Of a stretch of 64,000 bases of DNA, positions 12,951-24,189 are shown piece after piece. Below the pieces are notes generated by a model. It made no database searches. It was not told the origin of the DNA and saw only the letters and a program-made list of their open reading frames with translations. The position numbers and the translations under genes are program-made. The stretch's first letter is position 1. Each line of letters opens with the position of its first letter. Location: positions 9,300,001 through 9,364,000 of the forward strand of contig NC_087092.1 of assembly GCF_963855985.1 (NCBI RefSeq), read 5' to 3'. Source of the stretch: Ostrinia nubilalis. Lineage: Eukaryota > Arthropoda > Insecta > Lepidoptera > Crambidae.

Positions 12951-15900
12951 ACGGGTAACCCCACGCTCGCTTTAGATATTCCAACAATTTTAGATTAAAC
13001 TTGGCTTTACTTTAATTATAAATATCACTTAGTGTAACATTTACAGCTAAATGTTTTGCAAATTAAATAAATAAAATAAAAATAAAATACTTCGTCAATT
13101 GATGCTCCTATCAATGAAGCCTATCACATCCTTCACGTTACACCACTTAAAAAAATAAAAAATTCTTTTCTAATTTGTAGAGTTCTCACAGCAAGTGAAA
13201 ATGAAATAAATACATAAAGATGTGTGTGTTCTAATTCCAAGATACGAGTAGCTGTAGATAGTGATCACGATCCTAAGCAAGATGCCCTATCCAACTCGAC
13301 TAATAGCCATTAAATAAAAATATACGTTGAATATAAAAACAGTTGCATTAACGTCTTTACCTAGAACACTAAAACAAACCTCATTCAATTTTATGCTCCC
13401 ATAATTGATAGTTTCTCTTAAAGAAATAATGTTTTATAAAACCTAGAACTATAATCTGGAGATATTCATAATTTCATTCCCCTGGGCAAAGCGGGCTTAT
13501 AAAAATAGATTTGAATGGCTAGCACAACTCATGGCTGCCAGTGAAATTAAATCAACCGATAATAATTATTATTGAATCGGATTCAAGCTCGTTCCCGTTG
13601 AACTCTTTTGTATGAGCGCAGTCTCCCGGCGCGCGCGCAGGCTACGCCGCGCCGTAGCCGGCGGCGCGTCTTCAAAATACTTACTTAAATGCCGAATCTT
13701 ACACACAATGAAGCTTTATAGATACATAAACTGGACCAGACTCTGATTCCATCAGATTGGTGCGTAGACCCTCAGCGAGTAACAATCTATCGGCCTACCA
13801 TTGCGGCGTTCAGAAAGAAATTGCAGATAATTATCTTGTCCATCACTGAAGCAATCGATGCATTTGATTCTGGCTCGGAATGGTCGGTGAGACAGTGACT
13901 TTTATTAACGACGTCGAGCTCTTATTTGTTTTTGTTGTAAAATAAACCATTATCATTGAATGTTTTTTGTCTTACCTAACCCGTAGTTAAGTAGGTAGTG
14001 TTATGCCTACTTAGTAGAAATTTTATTTGCCTACTACTAAATTATTTAAAAAACTACACGATAGAAAATGAGCTACGTACAAGGCGCTAATTAGGATTAT
14101 ATCTAGTGTTATCATAAACGTTCGGCTAAACTAGCAGACTAGTCAAGATTTCCGACTTCAAGACCTGGCAACCCTGTTATATCGAACAAAAGATCAAATA
14201 ATAATAACTTAAAATCATAATCTATCAAGAAAGACCTCACGAGTGTCTACTTTCAGTCATGTGTAGTTTAGGGCAAAATATTATATGGTTAGTCAGCCCA
14301 TATACGTCGTGTTTAGACAATCGCTGTGCCAAGTTCCGGCTCTTTGCAGAGCTCAGATGACGCAACTCGAACAGGCTCGGTTCTGCCGAATTAGCCGCCC
14401 ATGTCGTTTCACTTAACATCAGAACCAGTTCAGTAATCAAATCCGCAAGCTTTCCTCTCCTGGTAATCTCTTTGATACCAGAATCAAGTGCGTTGGATCG
14501 TTTGAGGCGCACTAATTACAAATTAATACGGAAAGAAATCTAAAAAGAAGTCGGTTAAAAATGGAAATGCAATCCCCCGGCAATCGACAGATCGTCGGTT
14601 CAACCTGGTTCAACCACATAAAGCAGCACATAAAGTATTAAAATTAATTAAGATTATTAGATGTAATAACTATTTTAATGTGTTAATGCATATGTGTTAA
14701 TAGTACCTACTAACAGTTTTATGGACCATTTAAATGAACCGCACCAAGGCAAACTTAATTATATCTTTCAAATACATTCATTATTTACCACCATTTTCTG
14801 TTTAATATTTCAAAATTTAGTATATGATCTTCAAGATTGTAAGAGCAAACAAATGATCTCAAATTGTGGCCAGGATCAATTATGTCTGCTGTTTTATTTC
14901 TTTTTAATACAAAATTGTCTTCTTATGACCTCAGGCACAACAGAATCTCTTCAAGCTGAGAGCGAGCATGCATACCAGGGCATTCAGGAATCATGGACAA
15001 TGAAAAGGCCGATGAACTAAGAGGGGCCAAGAAACAAGAATCTCTGCCGTGGAATTCCAATTCATGGTTAATAAAATTTTAATAATATCTTTGTTGGAAC
15101 ACTGTCAATCATCGCTTCATTATAAATGCGTTTGTCTGTTGTTTGTTTTATTTGACTGTTTGAGAACGTGAGGAGTTGTAAAAGGTTTAATTTATATAAA
15201 AGTTCATTACATCCAATGTAATGAAGCAAATAATATTTTATTACAAAGGTCATTAAAACACCTCCAAACATAAAATGACATACCGCATACGAGTAAACAA
15301 CACACGTCATACCTACACCACACTGCTAATGCAAAGGTCAGCTACAGAAATTAATCAGATCATAGAGATTAAAATTAAAAATAAACCCACAATCTTAAAA
15401 AAAATACGTTTTTGGCATTCTGATTCTTAAGTATTTCTTTTTTCTAAATTATACATTTAGGCATAATTCTAATTTAATTCCAGAAATTAAGTAGGTAGTA
15501 CTTACTGCATGCATCAAGCAAAGCTTTAATAGCAAGAAAAGAAATATTTCAGTGCCTGAAATCAAAGTAGCAGTAAGTACTTGTTCAGAAACCCTCGTTC
15601 CCTCGTTCTTTAAAACCCCATTTATGTTACACCTTGGGCGTAAATGTAACACTCATATGGGGGGTCCAAGCATGCTATTTGGAGTGGTTCACAAGGTTTT
15701 TCACCGTGTTATTATCTCAGTTATCACTTCATTATCAGGTTAAATAGGTGTAGGTTGGTGCGGTAGATTACGTAATGCGGGTCGCGCCCGGCGTGGATGT
15801 GCGGTAAAGGTCGCAATACGCAGTGACCGTGGCGGCAGAGGGTACATGCATTTACACCGATGCACTGGTGTTGCAGACCAGTTTGCTCATTTAATGTAGA

Positions 15901-17215
15901 CTTATGTCTAAACTGAATAATACATATTCATTACGCAGACGTTCTCTATGAAATGTCGATTTATTTTTGGGCATGATGTTTTTGTTACATTCAGCATCGC
16001 GTCGTGAGATCACATAGCATATATTAATTAAGTAGTCAAGTTAGTCAGGTATTTGGCAACAAGTAGGTAGAAAATTATTTGCTAGTTTCTTAAATATTCG
16101 CGTATCTTCTGAAGTTTGACAACAAGTGTTGGAAAGTGTAGTAAGTAGGTAAAGTATGGGTATCAGAAAGTAACCCAAAAATGAAAAGTTAAAGAGAAAT
16201 AATTCGCTCTCGTGTGTTGTCGTAATGAAACCCCAACTAGTGAAAGTTTCATTAGTGTTACGGGAGTGTTTTGTCTTTGTTAATAACAAGGAAATGAGAA
16301 GAGTTGTGAGCTTGTAACTCACAGCATCAACTTCCCTCCTATACAATAGTCATAGTCATAGTCATATATGTTTATTGCATCATGTTGGTACATTTGGATC
16401 TTAAATATTAATACAGAGTCCCGAAACATGGCCCTGTAAGGGCATTGCAATAAAACCAACAAGAAAGTGATAGGCTACACAAGCCAGTGGACAAGACCTA
16501 CGTGTTTTGTGAGAACTTACACGAGTTTTTATTTATAACTTGCCGATAGTTTTTTGTTGTCACGACAATACCAGCATTAAGCATATCTAATACCACGGTC
16601 ATGTTTCCGAAAGATCACACTTCTGCTGAAGGAAAAAAATCTAATATTTATAAATATCAAGCTAAAAAACATAAGGTTACTTTTCTATAACGACGAACAG
16701 TAAATAGGCCTCATAGTTCAAGTACCCGTGCTCTGAAAGGTATCTGGTATCCGTTAGTATATCAGGAACAAAATCTCTAGGTCGATGCGCGCAAATAATT
16801 AATCAAAATCATTAAACGAGCCGGTTTCAGTACTATCATTAGCAGTGGGAAGACAAATTTACCACAAGACAGCCGCAAGGGAGTTATTACCGCATTGATT
16901 ATATGCAAACGTTTGGCCCGTGTCCGCCGGCCGCGCGTCGCCCAGGATATGGCTGCTTCCGCCGCTGCCCCGAGACCACCGCTCTAACGGTCACAACCTC
17001 TGGTATCCAACTAATACTCCAGGAAGAATAAATCCAATACTAGAACGGGATGCGTCTATTCCATTCCGTTTTCAATTCGCCTCGGCTACGCGTCGCGTTT
17101 GTCTCGTGAGAACATAGAGGTTTTGTGTCAACGGTAAACACCAATCGCATTAAGCTTGTACCTTGACCAAGCTATGCTATCGGGTTACTAACCGAAAGGA
17201 GACTACTCCTGAGAG
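12951..17215. other. Intergenic DNA with a few GC-rich patches
   Basis: No gene was recognised. A GC-rich hairpin patch lies at 13620-13672 (arms GGCTACG/CGTAGCC). A GC-rich patch at 16915-17110 contains an open frame of 65 codons without known motifs. A short (GTCATA) repeat at 16347-16368 followed by 'TGTTTATTGCATCATGTTGG' looks like the end of a dispersed retroelement. Confidence 0.45.
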
Positions 17216-17801
17216 TACTGATGCAACGAATACGAATTTGCCGAATATATTCGTATTCGGTGAAATAATAATTACGAATACCTACTTTTTTTAAATTTTG
17301 TCACGCACGTGTGCGTCTCCAAACACTATGGCCACAACGACACGAAAGGAAAACCCCGGTCAGTATGTAACAAAGTAAAGTAGTAGGTAAGTAAGTTCTC
17401 TTCCGGAATTTAACTGTCAATAGCAGCTCGATTGTGCAAGTATTATTTTGTTTTGTGATTAGTTACAAAGTAAAGTGATACAATAACAAAAAATATTCCA
17501 TTTGTAGATTTTTATTATTAAAACAATAACCATAATAGAAAGAGTTAAAGGACAATGTTCGTTCTCCATACATTGTTCGCCTAAGAACCAACAATTTTGA
17601 CATATTACTACCCGAAAGCGAAATAATACGATTCTGTGTGTAAGAACAATGATTCCTGATGGACACTTGCCATAAAATTAATGATTAAGAATATTAAATC
17701 ACAGCGATTTTATAATATGTCGTTTATGACAACATGGCGTCTAATGTATTGTGTGAATGTATGAACACCGATTCGCGAAAAATGTTTTGTATTGTCGTCA
17801 C

Positions 17802-18126
17802 GCCGAGTCGCAGCCAAATAGTATAAAATAATAGAACAAGTTTTAGAAATACAACTCGGCATTCCACTTTTATAATATGCCCACATATTGCACGTAAATA
17901 AACAACATGAATCGTAGGTTGTTTCCACCCTTGTCATCTGACACATGAAATAAACTCCTATTGTATTATAGATATCGAAGCCGAATCGTATATAATAATA
18001 GAATGGGTTTTGGAGATCACTCGGGGTTCCACTTTTATAAAATACCTACATATTACATAAAAATATCACGAATCATGAGTTTTCTTTTCACCATTTACAT
18101 CTGACACGAGATAACAAACTCCTATC
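17802..18126. repeat. Diverged tandem duplication, about 150-160 bp units
   Basis: Unit 1 (17802-17962) and unit 2 (17980-18126) share, in the same order, 'GCCGA', 'ATAATAGAA', 'TTCCACTTTTATAA', 'ACATATT', 'CATCTGACAC' and 'AAACTCCTAT'. Similarity is moderate, so the duplication is old. It lies within the hAT-bounded segment. Confidence 0.65.
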
Positions 18127-18557
18127 TCCATGACTACCATCGTAGTCTATGCCAAAGACTACAATATTTTAAGCAAGAAGTTTCAAACCTTAGCGGCTAC
18201 GGTAACCCCTGGGCCACATACATCATGATAACATTCGGTCGACACCGGAACGAAGTCTTGCGATTATGCAAAAAAGCATCGTATTCTAGTGCGGCTATAT
18301 CACGTTCAACCGGGGTTTTAATTCGACTAAAGTCCTGACTAAAGACTGGAAGAAAATACGCCGCATTGTATGAGCACTTCGTGTTCGTTAAAGCGGCTTC
18401 AGATCTAGAGCCCACATAGTTTTCTTTCCAATAATATCCGCAAGTAGCGCTGCATGATCTTTACAACAAAAACGGCAATATTTATTAAGGTGCCAAAATT
18501 ATATGATTACTTTGGCACGGTATTATATACGTTCGAAGATTTGTCATTTTCATTCAT

Positions 18558-18790
18558 TTCATCATCATCATCATCATTTCAGCCACAGGACGTCCACTGC
18601 TGGACAAAGGCCTCCCCCAAGGATTTCCACGAAGACCGATCCTGCACCGCTCGCATACAGGCACCTCCCGCGACCTTCACCAGATCGTCGGTCCACCTAG
18701 TGGGAGGCCTGCCCACGCTACGTCTTTCGGCTCGTGGTCGCCACTCAAGAACTTTCCTGCCCCAGCGGCCATCAGCTCTACGAGCTATGT
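18558..18790 (-). mobile_element. RTE-type LINE 3' end (5' truncated)
   Basis: On the minus strand the stop codon at 18579-18581 ends an open frame containing GRPPTRWTDDLVKVAG and then WKSLGEAFVQQWTSCG. This is the C-terminus usual for RTE/BovB-like non-LTR reverse-transcriptase proteins in insects. The (ATG)n tail, read as (TCA)n on the + strand, follows at 18558-18577. Only the last 70 or so codons are present. It is a dead 5'-truncated copy inside the hAT-bounded segment. Confidence 0.8.
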
Positions 18791-19952
18791 GCCCCGCCCC
18801 GTCTATGTCTGTATGCGCTACGATTACAGGGTATCATTTTGCATAGTCGCAAGATTTCACTCCGCTGCTGTCAAATCAATGTCGCATAATGTTATCGCAA
18901 TGTGTGTGGCCCTTGGCCAAATCACAGAAGCCTATGCGAAGAAAGAGCACTTGAATGACAATAAAAATCAGGGTTACCATTTTATAAGATCTCCTCACTA
19001 TTGAGGGTAACAAAGTAACATTAATAATCTAGCCATTAATTACATTTATTACCTATACGAGAAAGTAAAGCAACATGCGGTTTTATTTTAATTTGTAAAA
19101 TATTTGTTCCAAGTTTAGTTTTACAACAGTATTGCTGTTTCAGCTGTCACTGTGAAGCTTTGGGAAAATAAATAAATAGAAAAAATATTAACATACATAT
19201 TTATTTAAGTTTTTATGTTCATTATCATAATATGCCAATTTAAGTTACACTGTGTGACAGTCTACTGAAATACAACTACTTTTCTTACAGGACCAATATC
19301 AAATTCTCAAAAAAATTCACATCCTCGTGATGGTGATAATTTCTATTGAGAGGTTTTTTTTATATTCGGTCTCTTGGGATAAGTTATTCCATTTGAGCAG
19401 TAGAATTAATCCTTTTTATTCGATCACATATAAAAACAATACAAGTGTTGAGGAAAACTTCTTCTTTGGTATGGTATCACTACGGAGTTATAATGTCGGC
19501 AACTCTGTATCACTGACTTGTAACTTTCAAACAACATGAATAATAAGGGCACCACATTGGTTTTCTTTCTGAAAAAAGGCTTTCAGTTTTAGTACTAACC
19601 CTTTAGCACTATTTCATTGAAATAAAAATACAATAAACGCACAGAAGACTGAAATTGAGTCAACTGACGTGACATTTATAATTTGTTGACATTATGACAG
19701 TTTGACAAGACTAGGGATTGAAAAAGTTTTAATTGAAAAAGTAAAATGACAATTTATTAAAACGATTCACAAGGATATAATCGATTAAAAATATTTATAA
19801 AATGTTCTGATACTTGCCTGTAGCGATTATCCAATCCTGGTTTCTACTGAAAAACTACCTCGTGGCAAGATTTTAATAAAATAATAAAATCTTTATCTTC
19901 TCTTTCACAATCTATAAAAGTTCATTTGGTCTATTATTATACATGTGCTATG

Positions 19953-20132
19953 AATGAGGGTTTTCGCGATTGTAAAATCCGCGAGATGGCAATACGTAGA
20001 CGCGAGGTCCAAATGCTGCATGATTGGTGGATATCTGTCAATGTCATGTCAAAAATAACCAATCATGCAGCATTTGGACCTCACGTCTACGTATTGCCAT
20101 CTGGCGGATTTTTCAATCGCGAAAACCCTCAT
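19953..20132. repeat. 180-bp near-perfect palindrome
   Basis: Arms 19953-20028 and 20058-20132 match almost fully, starting with ATGAGGGTTTTCGCGATTG, around a 29-bp loop. The open frame of 73 codons across it is a by-product of the palindrome. Probably a palindromic MITE. Confidence 0.85.
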
Positions 20133-20177
20133 TGGCATAGATTATAAGAGACTGGCAACTATACTAGGTTGATATCA

Positions 20178-20220
20178 GGTGATCCGTCTGCTCGTTTGCC
20201 TCCTCTCACATAAAAAAAAA
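20178..20220 (+). repeat. Retroelement 3' tail fragment
   Basis: 'GTGATCCGTCTGCTCGTTTG' followed by 'CCTCCTCTCACATAAAAAAA' resembles a 3' tail frequently seen in lepidopteran non-LTR elements or SINEs, ending in an A run. Assignment is from memory. Confidence 0.45.
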
Positions 20221-20854
20221 TATATATGTTTCTCACACTTCAACTGGCATTGGATTCAACATCGGATTCTGACACTTTTACAGTTATGATACCATGAATA
20301 TCAGTTTATGGTCTTAATTATTTTTATTTTATTTACGACCTTCGACCAGTTGGACACTTTAGATAGCTTCTTGTAATAGCGTCAATATCTTTTTAGCTTT
20401 TAACGCAAATCTAGTCTTCAAAGCAGTTTAATCGATTTATTTTATTTTCAAAATCGATATTTTATTGTCTATGATGGCCGCAGGAACATCACTATACATG
20501 GACTCCCAGCAATAAAGTACGGTAATGCCTCGTACAGATTTTATCGGCAAAAATTATGGAACTTGATAGGTTTTAGACCATGCCACGCACCAAAACGTCC
20601 GGAAGTTGTAATAGTATTATAGAATAAACGTTAAAAGACTTATTTATTTAATTTTTCAATGCTTAAGTGTCCATTAGAATGAAAGGGTGCTTAATGTATT
20701 AAAAAAAATAGAAAATAATTATGATGGGTTAATGTTTTTGGGCGGTTTTTTAGGCGGTTTCTGACAATGTCCTTTATGAGTATTTCATGACTATGTAGAG
20801 GAGATATTCGTATTCGTAAAAGTACCTAGTATTCGTTGCATCACTACCTGAGAG

Positions 20855-22900
20855 TTATTATGCCTGTAGATAAAGATATAAAGTTCAACGATTTCAATAT
20901 CGTTATTGCCTTATAAGTTAAAAATATTTACAAAGCTTTCATAAATCTACTTTAAATAATAAATCGCTTGATGATTATGGCAGGGAACATCAATTAAGTA
21001 CTAACTACAATTAACATCCGGCAATTTTCAATCGCTGTGAGAGTTTTATTTATTCTTATTAAAAGAGGATTATTCTGGGGAGTTCTACCTGCGAGGAATC
21101 GCGTGTTTGTGGTGGTGGAATTGTAAGGAGCGTACATCGCACACGCACGCAGCGGGCGGCGCCGCATCGCGACTCGTGGTGTGTACGCGACTTTAAAACA
21201 TTATCACTTGGCTTCAATGCGTTCACACAGGCGTTTTTCCGCGATGCGACGCCCTTCTTTCATTTATTTTCCTAAAAAAAATCTCAAATTGCCAACGCTG
21301 AAACTATGTATACCTACTTACACCAACAAAGTGAAGGCGATGAACGCTATAGAACGTAACTAATTCATTATCCATTAATTTGTTGGTCTACTCAGGTTTA
21401 ATTCAAGATTAATAAATCAGTAATAAATCCATGAATATTTACCTTATTACTGAGATCTGGTCAGTTTGCTCAGCTCACATCTATTCCAAGTGGTGTAGGG
21501 GTATTAGGTATTTGACAAACTTGTGAAAGTAATTCTGTCGATTTCTGTTGGTCATCGATCGTGTTCTTTAGTAGCCACGTGTCACGTGCAGTGTATCGCA
21601 GGTTTTTGCGGCGCCCCGTGTGAACGCGCTGTTGCATCTTCGCATGCCATGCCGATGCCCTCGATATGCAATGTGCGTCCACGATCCCATGTTTAAATTG
21701 CTCTCGTCCAAAGTGCATTCGTATTCAAATGAAATGTCATGGCTGGAGTGCATTGCCTTCTCATTCAATTTCTTGTGATCTGTCACTGTACAATTAAGTA
21801 CATAAGAAAATACGAGTAATCTAATGTACTAACCACTTAAGTATACCCCTGATAATCGGACCGATAATAAAAAAAATGTGATAGACTAAAATATTACATA
21901 AGCGTGATAAAAATAATCAAGATTAGGTCACAAATACTCGTAATATTGTACTTAGTTACTTTTTTAGAAAACAATATTCCATTTAACTCTGTCAAGAAAA
22001 TCACTGTTTCATTGCACATAATGATCACGATCTGCAGCTAGTTATTTGAAGGGCACGACTCTAGATATTATGAACGACCTCTTCTTCTTTTGCCTTTCGG
22101 GATATTCACCTGACCCCGATTATTTGTAGTGCGCTATCCCACAAATTGCTCGCCAATGCAGACGATACGGATCGTAGAGCCAGTACTTTAAAAATAATTC
22201 TCTTCACAAACCACTAACTAAAGTAAACATCTAGTTTGCCTTCCAATTGACACGATCTACGAACAACAAGCCTAATACGTGACCAATGATATACAAGTAG
22301 AAAATCGAGATCGAAAGTTGAATTTAAAGATAGTATTGTGTCGTAAATCGTTGTTTGTACGCTCTTCAAGCCCGCAGGAGCGTGTTCGTGCGCGGCGCAG
22401 GCGCATCGTGAGTCCCGCGGAACGCCCGGGTTCAATACCCGCGCCCGTTCCGTCGCGACCATCTACAATGGCGGCCATACCATACTTGACTTGAGCCCGG
22501 TAAACCACCGTTTTTGTCATGCTCTATCTATACAATAAAAATACGAAAATTGAATTTTTAACAGGATTCAACCTTTAGAATTAGTATAATTTGAAATCTT
22601 GTGATCATTCAATTGATTCAAACCTACTCTACATAGATCATAATGTAAGCTACTACAGGCTGCAAATACCTACTTAATTAAATTAAGGTACGTCTACATA
22701 CCCTCCTATGACACTACCTAGAAAAACTTATGACTTTAATATGCATCGAATGCATACCTGAAACATCTGGAATTAAAAATTGCTTGATTTAACCATCAGC
22801 AGCCGTGAGAACTGGCCGTTTAATAAAGATAAAATCAATATCCACAATGCACCAGAAGACAATAAAATTCTTTACTACTTTGGTGTTGGTGTTTTAATCA
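20855..22900. other. Intergenic DNA with GC-rich islands at 21110 and 22370
   Basis: GC-rich patches at 21115-21180 and 22365-22500 stand out in AT-rich surroundings. The second contains 'CGCATCGTGAGTCCCGCG', with a donor-like GTGAGT, so it could be an untranslated first exon or promoter, but nothing proves it. No conserved coding sequence was seen. Confidence 0.4.
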
Positions 22901-22976
22901 TGCAATGGAAAAATCTACATCTGCCATACATACTTAATTAAGTATATGTATGGCAGATGTAGATTTTTCCATTGCA
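22901..22976. repeat. 76-bp perfect-arm hairpin
   Basis: Arms beginning TGCAATGGAAAAATCTACAT are exactly mirrored by ATGTAGATTTTTCCATTGCA, with a short loop rich in TTAATTAAG. The arms, about 31 bp each, appear fully matched, which implies recent origin or constraint. Confidence 0.88.
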
Positions 22977-23242
22977 GGTATTAATGGCGCGATCAAATTC
23001 TTTATCTGCCTAAGTTTACAGCGAATGCAATTCTTGAGGCGGTCTATCCAGCCCATTATTAAAAGATCATGCAAAAAAGTATTACAATGGACTTTCAGAG
23101 TGCCTGGTCTACCATAAATAACATTTTATAATTGGGTAGTTGACGCCATTAACAATTAATTTCCAATGCATAACTTCTTTCAGTTTTAACTTTATTTCAT
23201 TCTTGGAAACCTTACTACGAGTAGCTCTCAATTATATAGGTA

Positions 23243-23400
23243 CTGAACTTTAAGTTATAGTGGTAGGTAAGACCTGTCTTAGACCCAGAGGTTCCGGGAT
23301 CGATTCCCAGTGGACACTAAAAATTTGGTCGGTTTGATAAGTGGAGGGGTTTACGTCCGCCTGGCTCTACCACCATCTTACCTCAGAAGCCGTAACAACG
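23243..23400 (+). repeat. tRNA-related SINE-like fragment
   Basis: 'GGTAGGTAAGACCTGTCTTA' and the B-box-like GGGATCGATTCCC, about 45 bp downstream, are arranged as in a tRNA-derived SINE head, followed by a non-tRNA body ending near 'ACCACCATCTTACCTCAGA'. No intact cloverleaf was drawn, so it is not called a tRNA gene. Confidence 0.4.
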
Positions 23401-24019
23401 AGGATTACAGAAGCTTCTACATTGTTGGTAAAAATGGTTGACAATCGAAATACAATCAAAATTATTAAAAAAAGTTTATAAAATTATTCCTACAGTTCAA
23501 TTTCGTTACAAAGAATCCGGAAGCGAGATGTATTGGAAAACTGTGCCGCAGCTGTGAACTACTACAATAGATAGCGTTTCAGTTTGGCATACATTTGTAA
23601 GTTGCACATACTCAATAGGTATATGCTTTCTGTACAACATAATATGGCTTTCGAATACTTTAACTACTCTTTCTACTTTTTCTTTGTGTAGTGGCAAACA
23701 CGGATGCTAATAAGATACAGGATGTCCATTATAAAATATACCTTACCTATTACCGTAACACACATCGCATATTATTGATTAACTATAAAAACTTCATTGC
23801 TGATTTTACGAGCGAGCATCTTTCCTGGAAACGGAGACAATTATTTTCTACTATGTATTTTCTACTATGTTTTCTGACTGAAACGCTGAAGCAAGCAATC
23901 GTCGGGAGGGACTGTGGTAGTTGAAGGCTTTGTCCGGATTTTCATTGTTCTTCCCACTGGCGATCGACGGAGCAATGCCTAATTAATCCTTCTAATGCCC
24001 CATTTTCTTTTTATTTTAT

Positions 24020-24187
24020 TAAAACACTGAACCGATTTTGATGAAATTTGGCATAGAGATAGTTTGAGTCCCGGGAAAGGACATAGGATAGTTTTTGTCC
24101 CGGTTTTTTAAACAGGGACCCGCGCGATAAAGTTATTCTGTGACAGACAAATACCACACGGGCGAAGCCGTGGGCAGAAAGCTAGTT
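24020..24187 (-). repeat. Dispersed repeat of the 'TTCATCAAAATCGG' type, minus orientation
   Basis: Reads on the minus strand like the copy at 7024-7240: the + strand shows 'CCGATTTTGATGAAATTTGG', 'GAGTCCCGGGAAAGGACA' and 'GGGCGAAGCCGTGGGC'. It lacks coding capacity. Confidence 0.65.
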
Positions 24188-24189
24188 AT

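Larger units (their letters stand above)
17216..20846. mobile_element. 3.6-kb hAT-bounded segment, no transposase seen
   Basis: CCTGAGAG is repeated exactly at 17208-17215 and 20847-20854. Just inside lie inverse ends TACTGATGCAACGAATAC and GTATTCGTTGCATCACTA, 17 of 18 matching. Both ends continue with extra 'TATTCGTATTCG' words. These are hAT hallmarks. The body contains a diverged tandem duplication (17802-18126), a LINE 3' end (18558-18790), a large palindrome (19953-20132) and a retroelement tail (20178-20220), so the original element is probably smaller and has absorbed later insertions. No hAT dimerisation or catalytic motif was found. Confidence 0.75.

Noticed and set aside
14237..14512. 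Minus-strand open frame of 91 codons (LITELVLMLSETTWAANSAE)
   Set aside because: The peptide looks less random than most, but I recognise no domain, and no adjoining exons with matching splice phases were found. Left unannotated.
19926..20147. 73-codon open frame
   Set aside because: It spans the large palindrome and is a by-product of the inverted repeat.
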